Shown here piece after piece: positions 16,403 to 25,629 of a DNA stretch of 64,000 nucleotides (its first letter is position 1; each line of letters begins with the position of its first letter). Made by a program: the position numbers and the translations under genes. Location of the stretch: positions 89,501-153,500 of the forward strand of contig NZ_LR027880.1 of the NCBI RefSeq assembly GCF_900537995.1. Direction: 5' to 3'. The stretch comes from Roseburia intestinalis L1-82 (GTDB lineage: Bacteria > Bacillota > Clostridia > Lachnospirales > Lachnospiraceae). A model generated the notes under the pieces. That model saw only the letters and a program-made list of their open reading frames with translations, did not search any database and was not told the origin of the DNA.

Positions 16403-18830
16403 CAACAACCTTGTCTGGAACAAGGACAATGAGGTGTTCGCTTACTATGAGCTGATACCGTACAATTATTCTTTTCTATCCGCAGAGCAGAAATTTATCG
16501 TGCATGATAGCTTTCGCCAGCTTATCGCACAGTCCCGTGAGGGTAAAATTCATGCGTTGCAGGTTGCCACGGAAAGCTCTATTAGAAGTATGCAGGAGCA
16601 GTCAAAGAAGTTAGTTACGGGGAAGTTAAAGGAAGTTGCTTATCAGAAAATAGACGAACAGACCGAAGCGTTAGTATCAATGATTGGGGATAATCAAGTG
16701 GACTACCGCTTTTTTCTTGGCTTTAAGCTCATGGTTACAGAAGAACAGCTCAATCTGAAGAACATCAAAAAATCAGCGTGGCTGACATTCAAAGAGTTTC
16801 TCCATGAAGTGAACCACACGCTGATGAATGACTTTGTTTCCATGCCGAATGATGAAATCAACCGTTACATGAAAATGGAAAAGTTACTGGAAAATAAAAT
16901 CTCCCGTCGCTTCAAGGTGCGTCGCTTGGAAATCAATGATTTTGGGTATCTCATGGAACATCTTTACGGCAGGGACGGTATCGCTTATGAAGATTATGAC
17001 TATCAGCTACCAAAGAAGAAATTGAAGAAAGAAACGCTGATAAAATACTACGACCTTATCCGTCCGACAAGATGTGTGATTGAAGAAAGCCAGCGGTATT
17101 TACGCTTGGAACATGAGGACAAGGAAAGCTATGTGTCTTATTTTACCGTCAATGCGATTGTCGGGGAGCTTGACTTTCCCTCGTCTGAAATCTTCTATTT
17201 CCAGCAACAGCAATTTACTTTCCCCGTTGATACGTCCATGAATGTAGAAATCGTGGAAAATCGAAAAGCATTAACAACCGTCCGCAACAAGAAAAAGGAA
17301 TTGAAAGACCTTGACAATCATGCTTATCAAGCAGGAAGTGAAACAAGCTCAAATGTGGTGGACGCATTAGACAGCGTGGACGAGCTGGAAACAGACTTAG
17401 ACCAGAGCAAAGAAAGTATGTATAAGTTAAGCTACGTGATACGGGTGTCTGCACCCGATCTTGACGAGCTGAAACGCCGTTGTGATGAAGTCAAGGACTT
17501 TTACGACGACCTCAATGTAAAGCTGGTGCGTCCTGCTGGGGATATGCTGGGGCTTCATTCTGAATTTCTTCCTGCCAGCAAGCGATATATCAATGACTAT
17601 GTGCAGTATGTAAAATCAGATTTTTTAGCTGGACTTGGCTTTGGAGCAACCCAGCAGTTAGGGGAAACTACGGGTATCTATATGGGCTATTCCGTTGATA
17701 CGGGAAGAAATGTGTACCTGCAACCGTCTTTAGCTTCGCAGGGCGTAAAAGGCACAGTTACCAACGCCCTTGCTTCTGCTTTTGTCGGTTCTCTTGGCGG
17801 TGGGAAGTCGTTCTGCAATAATCTTCTGGTATATTATGCGGTGCTGTTTGGCGGTCAAGCACTTCTGTTAGACCCTAAAAGTGAGCGTGGCAACTGGAAA
17901 GAAACGCTCCCAGAAATCGCCCATGAAATCAATATCGTAAACCTAACCAGCGATAAGGACAATGCAGGACTTCTTGACCCGTTTGTGATTATGAAGAATG
18001 TAAAAGACGCTGAAAGTCTGGCAATCGACATCTTAACATTTCTTACGGGTATTTCCTCTAGGGACGGCGAAAAATTCCCCGTACTTCGTAAAGCGGTACG
18101 CTCCGTTACCCAGAGCGACAGTCGGGGCTTGCTCCATGTGATAGACGAGCTACGCCGTGAAGATACGCCCATATCAAGAAATATCGCAGACCATATCGAC
18201 AGCTTCACGGACTACGACTTTGCACATCTGCTGTTTTCAGACGGTACGGTGGAAAATGCAATCAGCCTTGATAACCAGCTCAATATCATTCAAGTAGCCG
18301 ACCTTGTACTGCCAGATAAGGACACAACCTTTGAGGAATACACGACTATTGAATTATTGTCGGTGTCTATGCTGATTGTGATTAGTACCTTTGCCCTTGA
18401 TTTTATCCATTCGGACAGAAGTATTTTTAAGATTGTCGATTTGGACGAAGCGTGGGCGTTCTTAAATGTGGCACAAGGAGAAACGCTCTCTAACAAGCTG
18501 GTTCGTGCTGGACGAGCTATGCAGGCAGGCGTTTATTTCGTTACACAATCTTCTGGGGACGTGGCAAAGGAAAGTCTGAAAAACAATATCGGCTTAAAAT
18601 TCGCTTTCCGTTCTACTGACATCAACGAGATAAAACAGACCTTAGAATTTTTCGGTATCGACAAGGACGATGAAAACAACCAGAAACGGCTTCGTGATTT
18701 GGAGAACGGACAATGCTTATTGCAGGACTTATACGGGCGTGTCGGTGTGGTACAGATACACCCAGTTTTTGAAGAACTGCTACACGCCTTTGATACCAGA
18801 CCGCCCGTACAGAGAAATGAGGTGGAGTGA
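16380..18830 (+). CDS. VirB4-like conjugation ATPase (Tn916 Orf16, ConE/TcpF type)
   Basis: 816 residues, essentially the length of Tn916 Orf16. The N-terminal half (1-430) is the VirB4 N domain. The C-terminal half is a RecA-like ATPase with Walker A SLGGGKSFCN near residue 475, LLDPKSERG just after it, and Walker B IVDLDEAW near residue 685. An ATP-sensor segment with Gln follows (VYFVTQSSGD). It powers assembly of, and transport through, the mating channel at the membrane. It overlaps tcpE at its 5' end and the next gene by four bases (ATGA) at its 3' end, so this is a tightly coupled transfer operon. Confidence 0.95.
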   Translation: MFPIKYIDNNLVWNKDNEVFAYYELIPYNYSFLSAEQKFIVHDSFRQLIAQSREGKIHALQVATESSIRSMQEQSKKLVTGKLKEVAYQKIDEQTEALVSMIGDNQVDYRFFLGFKLMVTEEQLNLKNIKKSAWLTFKEFLHEVNHTLMNDFVSMPNDEINRYMKMEKLLENKISRRFKVRRLEINDFGYLMEHLYGRDGIAYEDYDYQLPKKKLKKETLIKYYDLIRPTRCVIEESQRYLRLEHEDKESYVSYFTVNAIVGELDFPSSEIFYFQQQQFTFPVDTSMNVEIVENRKALTTVRNKKKELKDLDNHAYQAGSETSSNVVDALDSVDELETDLDQSKESMYKLSYVIRVSAPDLDELKRRCDEVKDFYDDLNVKLVRPAGDMLGLHSEFLPASKRYINDYVQYVKSDFLAGLGFGATQQLGETTGIYMGYSVDTGRNVYLQPSLASQGVKGTVTNALASAFVGSLGGGKSFCNNLLVYYAVLFGGQALLLDPKSERGNWKETLPEIAHEINIVNLTSDKDNAGLLDPFVIMKNVKDAESLAIDILTFLTGISSRDGEKFPVLRKAVRSVTQSDSRGLLHVIDELRREDTPISRNIADHIDSFTDYDFAHLLFSDGTVENAISLDNQLNIIQVADLVLPDKDTTFEEYTTIELLSVSMLIVISTFALDFIHSDRSIFKIVDLDEAWAFLNVAQGETLSNKLVRAGRAMQAGVYFVTQSSGDVAKESLKNNIGLKFAFRSTDINEIKQTLEFFGIDKDDENNQKRLRDLENGQCLLQDLYGRVGVVQIHPVFEELLHAFDTRPPVQRNEVE

Positions 18831-21028
18831 TGAAAGAAAGGATAAAAGGTGCGTTCACAAAAAGGAGGATACTTCACTTTCTCAAAACGGCTCTGTTCGT
18901 GGTGGCACTCTCCCTTATCCTGCTTTCACTTTTGGGGACGGTGGCTCATGCAACGGGACTTGTAGACGATACTATCAATGCAGAAAATCTTTACTCAAAA
19001 TATCCGCTATCTAACTACCAGCTTGATTTTTATGTGGATAATAGCTGGTCGTGGTTGCCGTGGAACTGGCTGGACGGCATTGGAAAATCGGTACAGTACG
19101 GGCTTTACTGCATTACCAACTTTGTCTGGACGATAAGCCTTTATTTAAGCAATGCCACGGGCTATGTGGTGCAGGAAGCCTATAAACTTGATTTTATTAA
19201 CGATATGGCAGACAGTATCGGAAAGAGCATACAGACCCTTGCAGGTGTAACCGAGAACGGCTTTTCTTCTACGGGCTTCTATGTTGGTTTCCTGCTTCTC
19301 ATTATCTTAGTGGTGGGAATGTATGTTGCTTATACGGGACTGATTAAACGGGAAACCAGCAAGGCACTTCACGCTGTTATCAACTTTGTGGTGGTGTTCG
19401 TGCTGTCCGCTTCGTTTATTGCCTACGCTCCCGACTACATCAAGAAGATAAATGAATTTTCATCAGACATCAGTACCGCTTCTTTGGACTTGGGAACAAA
19501 AATCATGCTCCCCAACTCCGACAGCGAGGGCAAGGACAGCGTGGACTTGATACGGGACAGCCTATTTTCTATTCAAGTGGAACAGCCGTGGCTACTTCTG
19601 CAATTCGGTAACAGCAACATAGAAGAAATCGGGACAGACCGTGTGGAAGCTCTGGTATCAGTAAGTCCAGAGGACGAGGACGGAAAGACCAGAGAGGAAG
19701 TCGTGAAAATAGAAATCGAGGATAACGACAATAATAATCTGACGATACCGCAGGTGGTAAACCGTTTAGGTATGGTGTTCTTCCTCTTGTTCTTCAACTT
19801 GGGGATAACGATATTTGTATTCTTGCTTACGGGCATGATGTTGTTTAGCCAGATACTTTTTATTATTTTTGCAATGTTTTTACCTATCAGCTTTCTACTT
19901 TCCATGATACCCAGCTATGAAAGCATGGCAAAGCAGGCAATCGTAAGGGTGTTTAATACCATAATGACACGGGCAGGAATAACGCTCATTGTAACAGTGG
20001 CGTTCAGTATTTCCAGTATGTTTTATAACATTTCCACAGATTACCCGTTTTTCATGGTGGCGTTCTTGCAGATAGTATGTTTCGCAGGTATCTATATGAA
20101 GCTGGGCGACTTAATGAGTATGTTCTCTTTGAACGCTAACGACAGTCAAAGCATGGGACGAAGAATTTTCCGCAGACCGTATCTATACTTGGCACATAGG
20201 GCTAGGCGTATGGAAAGACGGCTTGCTGGTGCGGTTACTGCTGGTGGTGTTGCTGGTGCGGTGGCTGGTAGTTCTGTTGCTGGCAAAAGAGCTGAAAGAA
20301 AAAATACAGCTTCTAAAGAAAATCGGGGCAATACCACTTCCAGCATGGGACAGCGTGCAGGCTCAAAGGTGGGTGCTGTCTTAGATACGAAAAATAAAGT
20401 GAAAGACAAGGCAAATGCTGTCAAAGAAAACATCAAGGATATGCCGACACAGACCGCTTATGCGGTGTATTCCGCAAAGGAAAAGGCAAAGTCCAGCGTG
20501 TCCGACTTCAAGCGTGGCATGGTGCAGGAACAGCAGTCCAGACAGACGGGACGATTGGAAAAGCAGGAACAGCATAGGCAGAATATCGCTGACAAGCGTA
20601 TGGAGCTTCAAAAGGCACAAGAAGCAAGGCAGGCACAGCGAAAGGCTGACGGATCAGCGACAACGGGAGCTACCCGTCCCCATGAGCGACCAGCCACAGC
20701 TTCAAGCGTTTCAAAGACGGGTGCTGAAAAAATGCAGGAAGTCAAACGTCCTGCCACAGCGACCACTTCAAAGATAAGTGAGCCAGTCAAAGCAAATGTT
20801 ATCAAAGAGCGTCCGCTATCTTCTGGTGCTTCTGATAGAAAAGCGACCCAACCTGCACAGCCAGTACATAGGCAGAATGTAGAAAAAGTGGTATCGCAGG
20901 AAACACGCCAGAATGACACGAAAGACCGCAGGACAAAGGTTCAGCAGACGCAAACCGTCCAAAAGAACCAGCAGACCAAAGAGAAAAACCGAAGCCTTGT
21001 AACAAAGAAAGGACAGAAGAAAAAATGA
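18827..21028 (+). CDS. VirB6-like membrane channel protein (Tn916 Orf15, ConG/TcpH type)
   Basis: 733 residues. A basic start and a hydrophobic stretch (about 20-45, possibly a cleaved signal) are followed by membrane helices near 90-115, 150-175, 185-205, 318-345 and 345-420. The last 260 residues are hydrophilic and Lys/Gln/Arg-rich with low complexity, probably a cytoplasmic disordered tail. The short Ala/Gly/Val-rich run near residues 465-490 marks the boundary. Family members form the membrane pore of Gram-positive mating systems. It overlaps both neighbours by four bases, which indicates coupled translation with virB4-like and the NlpC/P60 gene. Confidence 0.9.
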   Translation: MMKERIKGAFTKRRILHFLKTALFVVALSLILLSLLGTVAHATGLVDDTINAENLYSKYPLSNYQLDFYVDNSWSWLPWNWLDGIGKSVQYGLYCITNFVWTISLYLSNATGYVVQEAYKLDFINDMADSIGKSIQTLAGVTENGFSSTGFYVGFLLLIILVVGMYVAYTGLIKRETSKALHAVINFVVVFVLSASFIAYAPDYIKKINEFSSDISTASLDLGTKIMLPNSDSEGKDSVDLIRDSLFSIQVEQPWLLLQFGNSNIEEIGTDRVEALVSVSPEDEDGKTREEVVKIEIEDNDNNNLTIPQVVNRLGMVFFLLFFNLGITIFVFLLTGMMLFSQILFIIFAMFLPISFLLSMIPSYESMAKQAIVRVFNTIMTRAGITLIVTVAFSISSMFYNISTDYPFFMVAFLQIVCFAGIYMKLGDLMSMFSLNANDSQSMGRRIFRRPYLYLAHRARRMERRLAGAVTAGGVAGAVAGSSVAGKRAERKNTASKENRGNTTSSMGQRAGSKVGAVLDTKNKVKDKANAVKENIKDMPTQTAYAVYSAKEKAKSSVSDFKRGMVQEQQSRQTGRLEKQEQHRQNIADKRMELQKAQEARQAQRKADGSATTGATRPHERPATASSVSKTGAEKMQEVKRPATATTSKISEPVKANVIKERPLSSGASDRKATQPAQPVHRQNVEKVVSQETRQNDTKDRRTKVQQTQTVQKNQQTKEKNRSLVTKKGQKKK

Positions 21029-22032
21029 AACTGAAACATATCGCTCTCATTGGCAGTCTGTTTCCTATCCTATTTTCTCTGGTGCTTTTCTTTGGGGTGT
21101 TGATTAGTGCGGACAGCGACGACGAGAACAGCAACTTTTCTTCTGGCATTACGGGTATGAATTTATCCGCAGAAGTTTTGAAACATCAGCCTATGGTGGA
21201 AAAGTACGCCAGAGAAAACGGTATCTCCGAGTATGTCAATGTGCTATTGGCTATCATTCAAGTAGAAAGTGGTGGTACAGCAGAAGATGTTATGCAGAGT
21301 TCAGAAAGTCTTGGCTTACCGCCCAATTCTTTAGATACGGAAAGCTCAATCAAGCAGGGGTGTAAATATTTTGCGTCCCTGCTTTCTTCCTGCCAAAATC
21401 AAGGTATCGACGATTTGAATGTAGCGATACAGTCTTATAACTATGGCGGTGGTTATGTGGGATATGTGGCAGGAAAAGGAAAGAAACACACTTTTAATCT
21501 TGCGGAAAATTTTGCCCGTGAGAAATCGGGTGGAAAGAAAGTAACCTATACCAACCCGATAGCTGTTGCGAAGAACGGGGGCTGGCGGTATGGCTATGGA
21601 AATATGTTCTATGTTGAATTAGTCAATCAGTATTTAACTGTTTCGCAGGTATCGGGAGAGCTGGCACAAAAGGTAATGAATGAAGCGTTGAAATATCAAG
21701 GCTGGAAGTATGTATATGGCGGTAGCAATCCCAACACTTCTTTTGACTGTTCGGGATTGACGCAATGGTGTTATGGAAAAGCTGGTATCTCCTTACCGAG
21801 AACGGCACAAGCACAGTATGACGCAACCCAACATCTTCCACTCTCGCAGGCAAAGGCTGGGGACTTGGTATTTTTCCATTCCACCTATAATGCTGGTTCG
21901 TATGTAACCCACGTTGGTATTCTCGTTTCGCCGACACAGATGTACCATGCAGGCAACCCGATAGGATATGCAGACCTAAGTAGTAGTTACTGGCAACAGC
22001 ACTTAATCGGTGCAGGACGAGTAAAACAATAG
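21025..22032 (+). CDS. Bifunctional peptidoglycan hydrolase (Tn916 Orf14, CwlT-like)
   Basis: 335 residues. A signal anchor (about 7-28) is followed by a lysozyme-like domain with the catalytic Glu in IIQVESGG near residue 78 and the NYGGGYVGYV segment. From about 210 there is an NlpC/P60 endopeptidase with Cys in FDCSGLTQW, His in THVGILV, and a second polar residue in MYHAGNP. Together they cut both glycan and peptide bonds and open the wall for the mating channel, as CwlT does in ICEBs1 and Orf14 in Tn916. All catalytic residues are present. The start overlaps the previous stop. Confidence 0.93.
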   Translation: MKLKHIALIGSLFPILFSLVLFFGVLISADSDDENSNFSSGITGMNLSAEVLKHQPMVEKYARENGISEYVNVLLAIIQVESGGTAEDVMQSSESLGLPPNSLDTESSIKQGCKYFASLLSSCQNQGIDDLNVAIQSYNYGGGYVGYVAGKGKKHTFNLAENFAREKSGGKKVTYTNPIAVAKNGGWRYGYGNMFYVELVNQYLTVSQVSGELAQKVMNEALKYQGWKYVYGGSNPNTSFDCSGLTQWCYGKAGISLPRTAQAQYDATQHLPLSQAKAGDLVFFHSTYNAGSYVTHVGILVSPTQMYHAGNPIGYADLSSSYWQQHLIGAGRVKQ

Positions 22033-22047
22033 AAAGGACTTGAAAAT

Positions 22048-22959
22048 ATGTTTAAGAAGAATAAGAAACAGACAGAAACTATCAAAGAACCAAAAGAAAA
22101 AAAGGTGCGTACTGTTAAGGTAGGCACACATAAGAAAGCCGTGATTGCGTTGTGGGTGGTACTTATTGCAAGCGTGAGCTTTGGGGTGTATAAGAATTTT
22201 ACTGCTATCGACCAGCACACGACCCACGAAAAAGAAATCATTGAACTTCGCTTGCAGGACACCAACGGGATAGAAAATTTCGTGAAGAATTTTGCGAAGT
22301 CCTATTACACATGGAATAACAGTAAAGAAGCGATTGAATCAAGGACGCAGGCAATCAACGGTTATCTGACAAAGGAATTGCAGGACTTGAATGTTGATAC
22401 CATTAGAACGGATATACCGACCAGCTCCACAGTTACAGATGTGATTGTATGGAGTATCGAACAATCGGGAACGGACACTTTTTCTGCTACCTACGAAGTA
22501 GATCAGCAGATAAAAGAGGGAGAAAAGACAAGCAATGTGAAAGCAACCTATACCGTAAAAGTCCATATAGACGCTGACGGGGATATGGTAATCGTTCAGA
22601 ACCCTACCCTTGCACCAGCAATCGAAAAATCAGACTATGAGCCTAAGACACCAGACGCAGACGCAAGTGTAGACGCTGATACCGTGAATGACGCTACCGT
22701 ATTTCTGGAAACATTCTTTAAGCTCTACCCGACAGCTACGGAAAAAGAGCTTGCCTATTATGTATCGGGAAATGTGCTTGAACCTATCGGCAGGGACTAT
22801 CTTTATTCTGAACTGGTAAACCCTATCTTTACAAAGGACGGGGACAATGTGAAAGTCAAGGTAGGCGTGAAATTCCTTGATAATCAGACAAAGGCGACGC
22901 AGATATCGCAGTATGAACTTGTGCTATATAAGGATAGTAACTGGAAGATTGTAGGATAA
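22048..22959 (+). CDS. tcpC: TcpC-family conjugation protein (Tn916 Orf13, VirB8-like)
   Basis: 303 residues. A basic N-terminus of about 30 residues precedes one membrane helix (about 33-52). Two extracellular NTF2-like domains follow (about 70-190 and 205-300), the second containing FLETFFKLYPTATEKELAYYV and ending in LVLYKDSNWKIVG. TcpC/ConC proteins are bitopic VirB8-like scaffold components that bring wall hydrolase and channel together. It is the last gene of the transfer operon and is followed by an AGCGTGCA/TGCACGCT hairpin (22967-22997). Confidence 0.92.
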   Translation: MFKKNKKQTETIKEPKEKKVRTVKVGTHKKAVIALWVVLIASVSFGVYKNFTAIDQHTTHEKEIIELRLQDTNGIENFVKNFAKSYYTWNNSKEAIESRTQAINGYLTKELQDLNVDTIRTDIPTSSTVTDVIVWSIEQSGTDTFSATYEVDQQIKEGEKTSNVKATYTVKVHIDADGDMVIVQNPTLAPAIEKSDYEPKTPDADASVDADTVNDATVFLETFFKLYPTATEKELAYYVSGNVLEPIGRDYLYSELVNPIFTKDGDNVKVKVGVKFLDNQTKATQISQYELVLYKDSNWKIVG

Positions 22960-22964
22960 ATTAT

Positions 22965-22999
22965 ATAGCGTGCATTTCCTAAATGAGATTTGCACGCTT
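22965..22999 (+). terminator. Hairpin at the end of the transfer operon
   Basis: AGCGTGCA (22967-22974) pairs perfectly with TGCACGCT (22990-22997), loop of 15. It has no T run after it, so termination would be weak; the position at the operon end is the main support. Confidence 0.45.
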
Positions 23000-23027
23000 C
23001 ACTTTCTGTACAAACACCATATAACAC

Positions 23028-23056
23028 TTGACAACAGCGTTACTCTGTTATATACT
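23028..23056 (+). promoter_or_regulatory. Strong sigma-A promoter of the GntR-ABC module with overlapping operator
   Basis: TTGACA (23028-23033), 17 bases, TATACT (23051-23056). AACAG and CTGTT flank CGTTACT inside the spacer, and GTTATAT/GTTTATAC repeats cover the -10 box. This is a likely operator for the GntR regulator encoded directly downstream. Confidence 0.7.
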
Positions 23057-23080
23057 GTTTATACAGAAAGGAGCTGTGAG

Positions 23081-23452
23081 ATGAAAATTATTATAAACCA
23101 TTCTTCAATGATACCTATTTACGAGCAAATAGTAGAACAAGTTAAAGCTTTAATTCGGAATGGAAAATTAAAAGAAAATGATAATCTTCCGTCTGTTCGT
23201 TCTCTTGCAAAAGAATTAAAAATAAGTGCTCTAACTGTGAAAAAAGCATATGATAGCTTGGAAAACGAGGGGTTTACGGTAACAATTCATGGAAAAGGAA
23301 CATATGTTACTGCTACAAATACAGAGCTTTTATTAGAGGAACAGAAAAAGGAATTAGAAAGTGATTTAGAACGAGTTATTCAAAAAGGCAGATGTTACGG
23401 TATCAGTGATGAAGATATAAAAAAACTATTTGAGTTAATTTTGGAGGGTTAG
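23081..23452 (+). CDS. GntR-family (YtrA-like) transcriptional regulator
   Basis: About 123 residues beginning at the ATG behind AAAGGAGC. Residues 10-75 are a winged helix of GntR type: IPIYEQIVEQVKALI, then PSVRSLAKELKISALTVKKAYDSLENEG and the wing GKGTYV. The short helical tail instead of a ligand domain places it in the YtrA subfamily, which usually represses an adjacent ABC exporter and responds to cell-wall antibiotics or peptides. It is the first gene of a three-gene unit with ABC ATPase and permease, with 2- and 0-base spacing, and is AT-rich like the rest of the module. It occupies the place of tetM in Tn916. Confidence 0.9.
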   Translation: MKIIINHSSMIPIYEQIVEQVKALIRNGKLKENDNLPSVRSLAKELKISALTVKKAYDSLENEGFTVTIHGKGTYVTATNTELLLEEQKKELESDLERVIQKGRCYGISDEDIKKLFELILEG

Positions 23453-23454
23453 AT

Positions 23455-24303
23455 ATGTTAAAAATTAAGCATTTGAAAAAAAGTTATGAAAACTTTTCGC
23501 TTGATTGTTCTCTTGAAGTAAAGAAAGGTCATGTAACTGGTTTGATTGGTCAAAATGGTGCAGGAAAAAGCACAACATTTAAAGCTATTTTAGGGCTAAT
23601 TTCCTTTGATAGTGGAACTATCAATATTCTTGGAAAGTCATTACAAGATTTTACTGCAAAAGACAAGCAAGATTTGGGAGTAGTTCTTTCGGACTCTGGC
23701 TTTAGTGGATATTTAACAATCAATGATATTATTCCTATTATTGATAATTTATATCAAAATTTTGATAAATCATTTTTTATAGAACAAGTTAAAAAGTTTC
23801 AGCTTCCACGAAATAAAAGAATAAAAGATTTTTCAACTGGTATGAAAGCGAAAGTAAAAGTCTTAGTTGCTGTTTCACACAATGCAAAGTTGTTAATTCT
23901 TGATGAACCAACGGCGGGATTAGATGTAATAGCTAGAGATGAATTGTTAGAAATGCTAAGAGATTTTATAGAAAAAGACGAAGAACGCTCTATTTTAATT
24001 AGTTCTCACATTTCCAGTGATTTAGAAACTTTATGTGATGACCTTTATATGATACATCAAGGAAAAGTAATTATGCACGAAGATACTGATGTTTTACTAA
24101 GCGATTATGCACTACTTAAAGTTGATGAAGAAGAATATTCCAAATTAGATAGACAATATATTTTACGTACAAAAAAAGAAAGCTATGGATATAGTTGTTT
24201 AACTAATCAAAAACAATATTATGCTGAAAATTATCCTCAAATGGCGATTGAAAAAGGAAATATAGACGAAGTAATAACAATGATGATTAGAGGTGTTGAA
24301 TAA
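23455..24303 (+). CDS. ABC transporter ATP-binding protein
   Basis: 282 residues. Walker A is GQNGAGKST near residue 32, a Q-loop region follows at VLSDSG, a shortened signature FSTGMKAKVKV lies near 127, Walker B is LLILDEPTAG near 148, and the switch His is in ISSHIS near 180. The signature begins STGM rather than the classical SGGQ, which is usual in the ABC-2 antibiotic or lantibiotic immunity group. It pairs with the permease that begins at its stop codon. Together they would export or extrude a peptide or lipid-targeting compound. The substrate is unknown. Confidence 0.92.
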   Translation: MLKIKHLKKSYENFSLDCSLEVKKGHVTGLIGQNGAGKSTTFKAILGLISFDSGTINILGKSLQDFTAKDKQDLGVVLSDSGFSGYLTINDIIPIIDNLYQNFDKSFFIEQVKKFQLPRNKRIKDFSTGMKAKVKVLVAVSHNAKLLILDEPTAGLDVIARDELLEMLRDFIEKDEERSILISSHISSDLETLCDDLYMIHQGKVIMHEDTDVLLSDYALLKVDEEEYSKLDRQYILRTKKESYGYSCLTNQKQYYAENYPQMAIEKGNIDEVITMMIRGVE

Positions 24304-24956
24304 TGAAAGGTTTATTGATTAAAGATTTTAAATTGCTGAAAGGACAGAAAAACTTCTTTATGACTATTACTGCTATATCTATAATAATGATAATAGTATC
24401 TCCGGGGACTTCGTTTCCGATTGGTTTCTTAGGTTTTGTGGGGGCATTATTCTCATTGAGTTCAATTAGCTATGATGAATTTGATAATGGAAATGCTTTT
24501 TTATTTTCTTTACCGATAACACGAAAAGATTATGTACTGGAAAAATATATTTTTGGATTGATTTCAGGAATAATGTTTTTGTTGTTGGGAACTGTTATTA
24601 GTTTAGTTGTTATTGGTATTACAAAAACAGGCAGTTTTAATGAAATTTTTTTAACAGCAGGTTCTTTATTTCCTACTATTTTATTGATTTTATCAATCAT
24701 GCTTCCTTTTATCTTGAAATTTGGTGGAGAAAAAGGAAGAATTGCTATCATAGGTGTAATGGGATTTATATTTGTTATAGGACTGCTTCTTATAAAAACT
24801 ACTGAATATTTAGGAATAGATTTATATGTCTTAATAAATAAATTACCTAAATTTGAACCACTAGTATATATAATATTATTTTTATTGCTTTCAGTTGTTA
24901 TTTTAGGTATCTCCTATCTTATTAGCTTAACAATACTAAAGAAAAAAGAGTTTTAG
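24303..24956 (+). CDS. ABC-2 type transporter permease
   Basis: 217 residues with six hydrophobic segments. The N-terminus MKGLLIKDFKLLKGQKNFF is the typical amphipathic start of ABC-2 permeases of the YtrC/BcrB kind. An FDNGNAFLFSLPITRKDYVLEKY segment between helices 2 and 3 is the recognised cytoplasmic coupling region. Start and previous stop overlap (TAATG). It is the membrane half of the GntR-controlled exporter. Very AT-rich. Confidence 0.85.
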   Translation: MKGLLIKDFKLLKGQKNFFMTITAISIIMIIVSPGTSFPIGFLGFVGALFSLSSISYDEFDNGNAFLFSLPITRKDYVLEKYIFGLISGIMFLLLGTVISLVVIGITKTGSFNEIFLTAGSLFPTILLILSIMLPFILKFGGEKGRIAIIGVMGFIFVIGLLLIKTTEYLGIDLYVLINKLPKFEPLVYIILFLLLSVVILGISYLISLTILKKKEF

Positions 24957-24973
24957 AAAAGAGAGGTGTGCTT

Positions 24974-25090
24974 ATGGACTTGACTATTTTGGTAGTAGGA
25001 TTGATATTGGGCGTTGGTATTCCTTTAAGAAATAAGGTAATCAAAAAGCGTAGAGAAAATATGAAAGAGAAAGGAAATGAGGAAAAATGA
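24974..25090 (+). CDS. Small single-pass membrane peptide
   Basis: 38 residues: a hydrophobic helix (about 3-18, DLTILVVGLILGVGIPL) followed by a basic Lys/Arg/Glu tail. A GAGAGGTG ribosome site precedes the ATG. Its stop overlaps the start of the DUF4177 gene by ATGA, so it is part of the same transcript. It may be a subunit or immunity-like peptide of the ABC module, but nothing proves this. Confidence 0.6.
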   Translation: MDLTILVVGLILGVGIPLRNKVIKKRRENMKEKGNEEK

Positions 25091-25278
25091 AAAAATATGA
25101 ATATTTAGAAATTGATTATACTGCGAAAGGTGTTGTGTTCCTTTGCACCGATAAACATAAGGAAGTTATAAATAGCTATGCAGAAAATGGGTATCGCTAT
25201 GTTGGTTTTATACCTGCAGAAATTGACGCAAAAGGTTGTATGCGAAAGATTGATTTAATTTTTGAAAAAGAAGATTAA
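25087..25278 (+). CDS. DUF4177-like small protein
   Basis: 63 residues. The pattern [32 protein letters not shown] and [12 protein letters not shown] corresponds to the DUF4177 alpha/beta fold, usually 55-70 residues and of unknown role. The start overlaps the preceding small membrane peptide. It belongs to the AT-rich cargo region behind the ABC exporter. Confidence 0.7.
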   Translation: MKKYEYLEIDYTAKGVVFLCTDKHKEVINSYAENGYRYVGFIPAEIDAKGCMRKIDLIFEKED

Positions 25279-25301
25279 CTCATTTTAGGGAGTTGGTTCG
25301 A

Positions 25302-25532
25302 ATGATAGGGTTAAAAAAACGAGATATTAAAAAAGCATTAAAGGCTGGTGCAAAGGCTGGCGGTATGTCATTAGCTGATGTACGGGAAAATATTGAAGCA
25401 ACGATTGATGAAGCTATGAATAGCACCGACCCAGAGGTGCAGGCAAATTTCAAAAAGTATTTTGGGAATAAACGCTCTACACCAGAAGAATATATTTATA
25501 TCATTACAAAAAAGACAAAGGTAAAATTATAA
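25302..25532 (+). CDS. Small helical protein of unknown function
   Basis: About 76 residues from the ATG at 25302, spaced normally after AGGGAG. The TTG at 25293 overlaps that site. Predicted fully helical: basic [14 protein letters not shown], then [18 protein letters not shown], then [11 protein letters not shown] and [11 protein letters not shown]. Similar short proteins in phages and mobile elements are sometimes filed with a Spo0A C-terminal-like label, which I cannot confirm. Function unknown. Confidence 0.55.
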   Translation: MIGLKKRDIKKALKAGAKAGGMSLADVRENIEATIDEAMNSTDPEVQANFKKYFGNKRSTPEEYIYIITKKTKVKL

Positions 25533-25629
25533 TAAAAGGGTCGTGGAAATGCTTCACAAAATTGTGATCTGCATTATCACGGCTCTTTTACTCTCTGTTT
25601 ACTTTCAAAACTGTAAGTGTACAAATATA

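Noticed and set aside
22960..23080. Possible tetM leader peptide (orf12) region
   Set aside because: No tetM and no attenuator-type peptide; the region holds an operon-end hairpin and the GntR promoter.
25543..25629. Complete small membrane protein fused to an ATPase domain
   Set aside because: The hydrophobic N-terminus has no relation to kinases and the join lies in the middle of a HATPase domain; read as a remnant.
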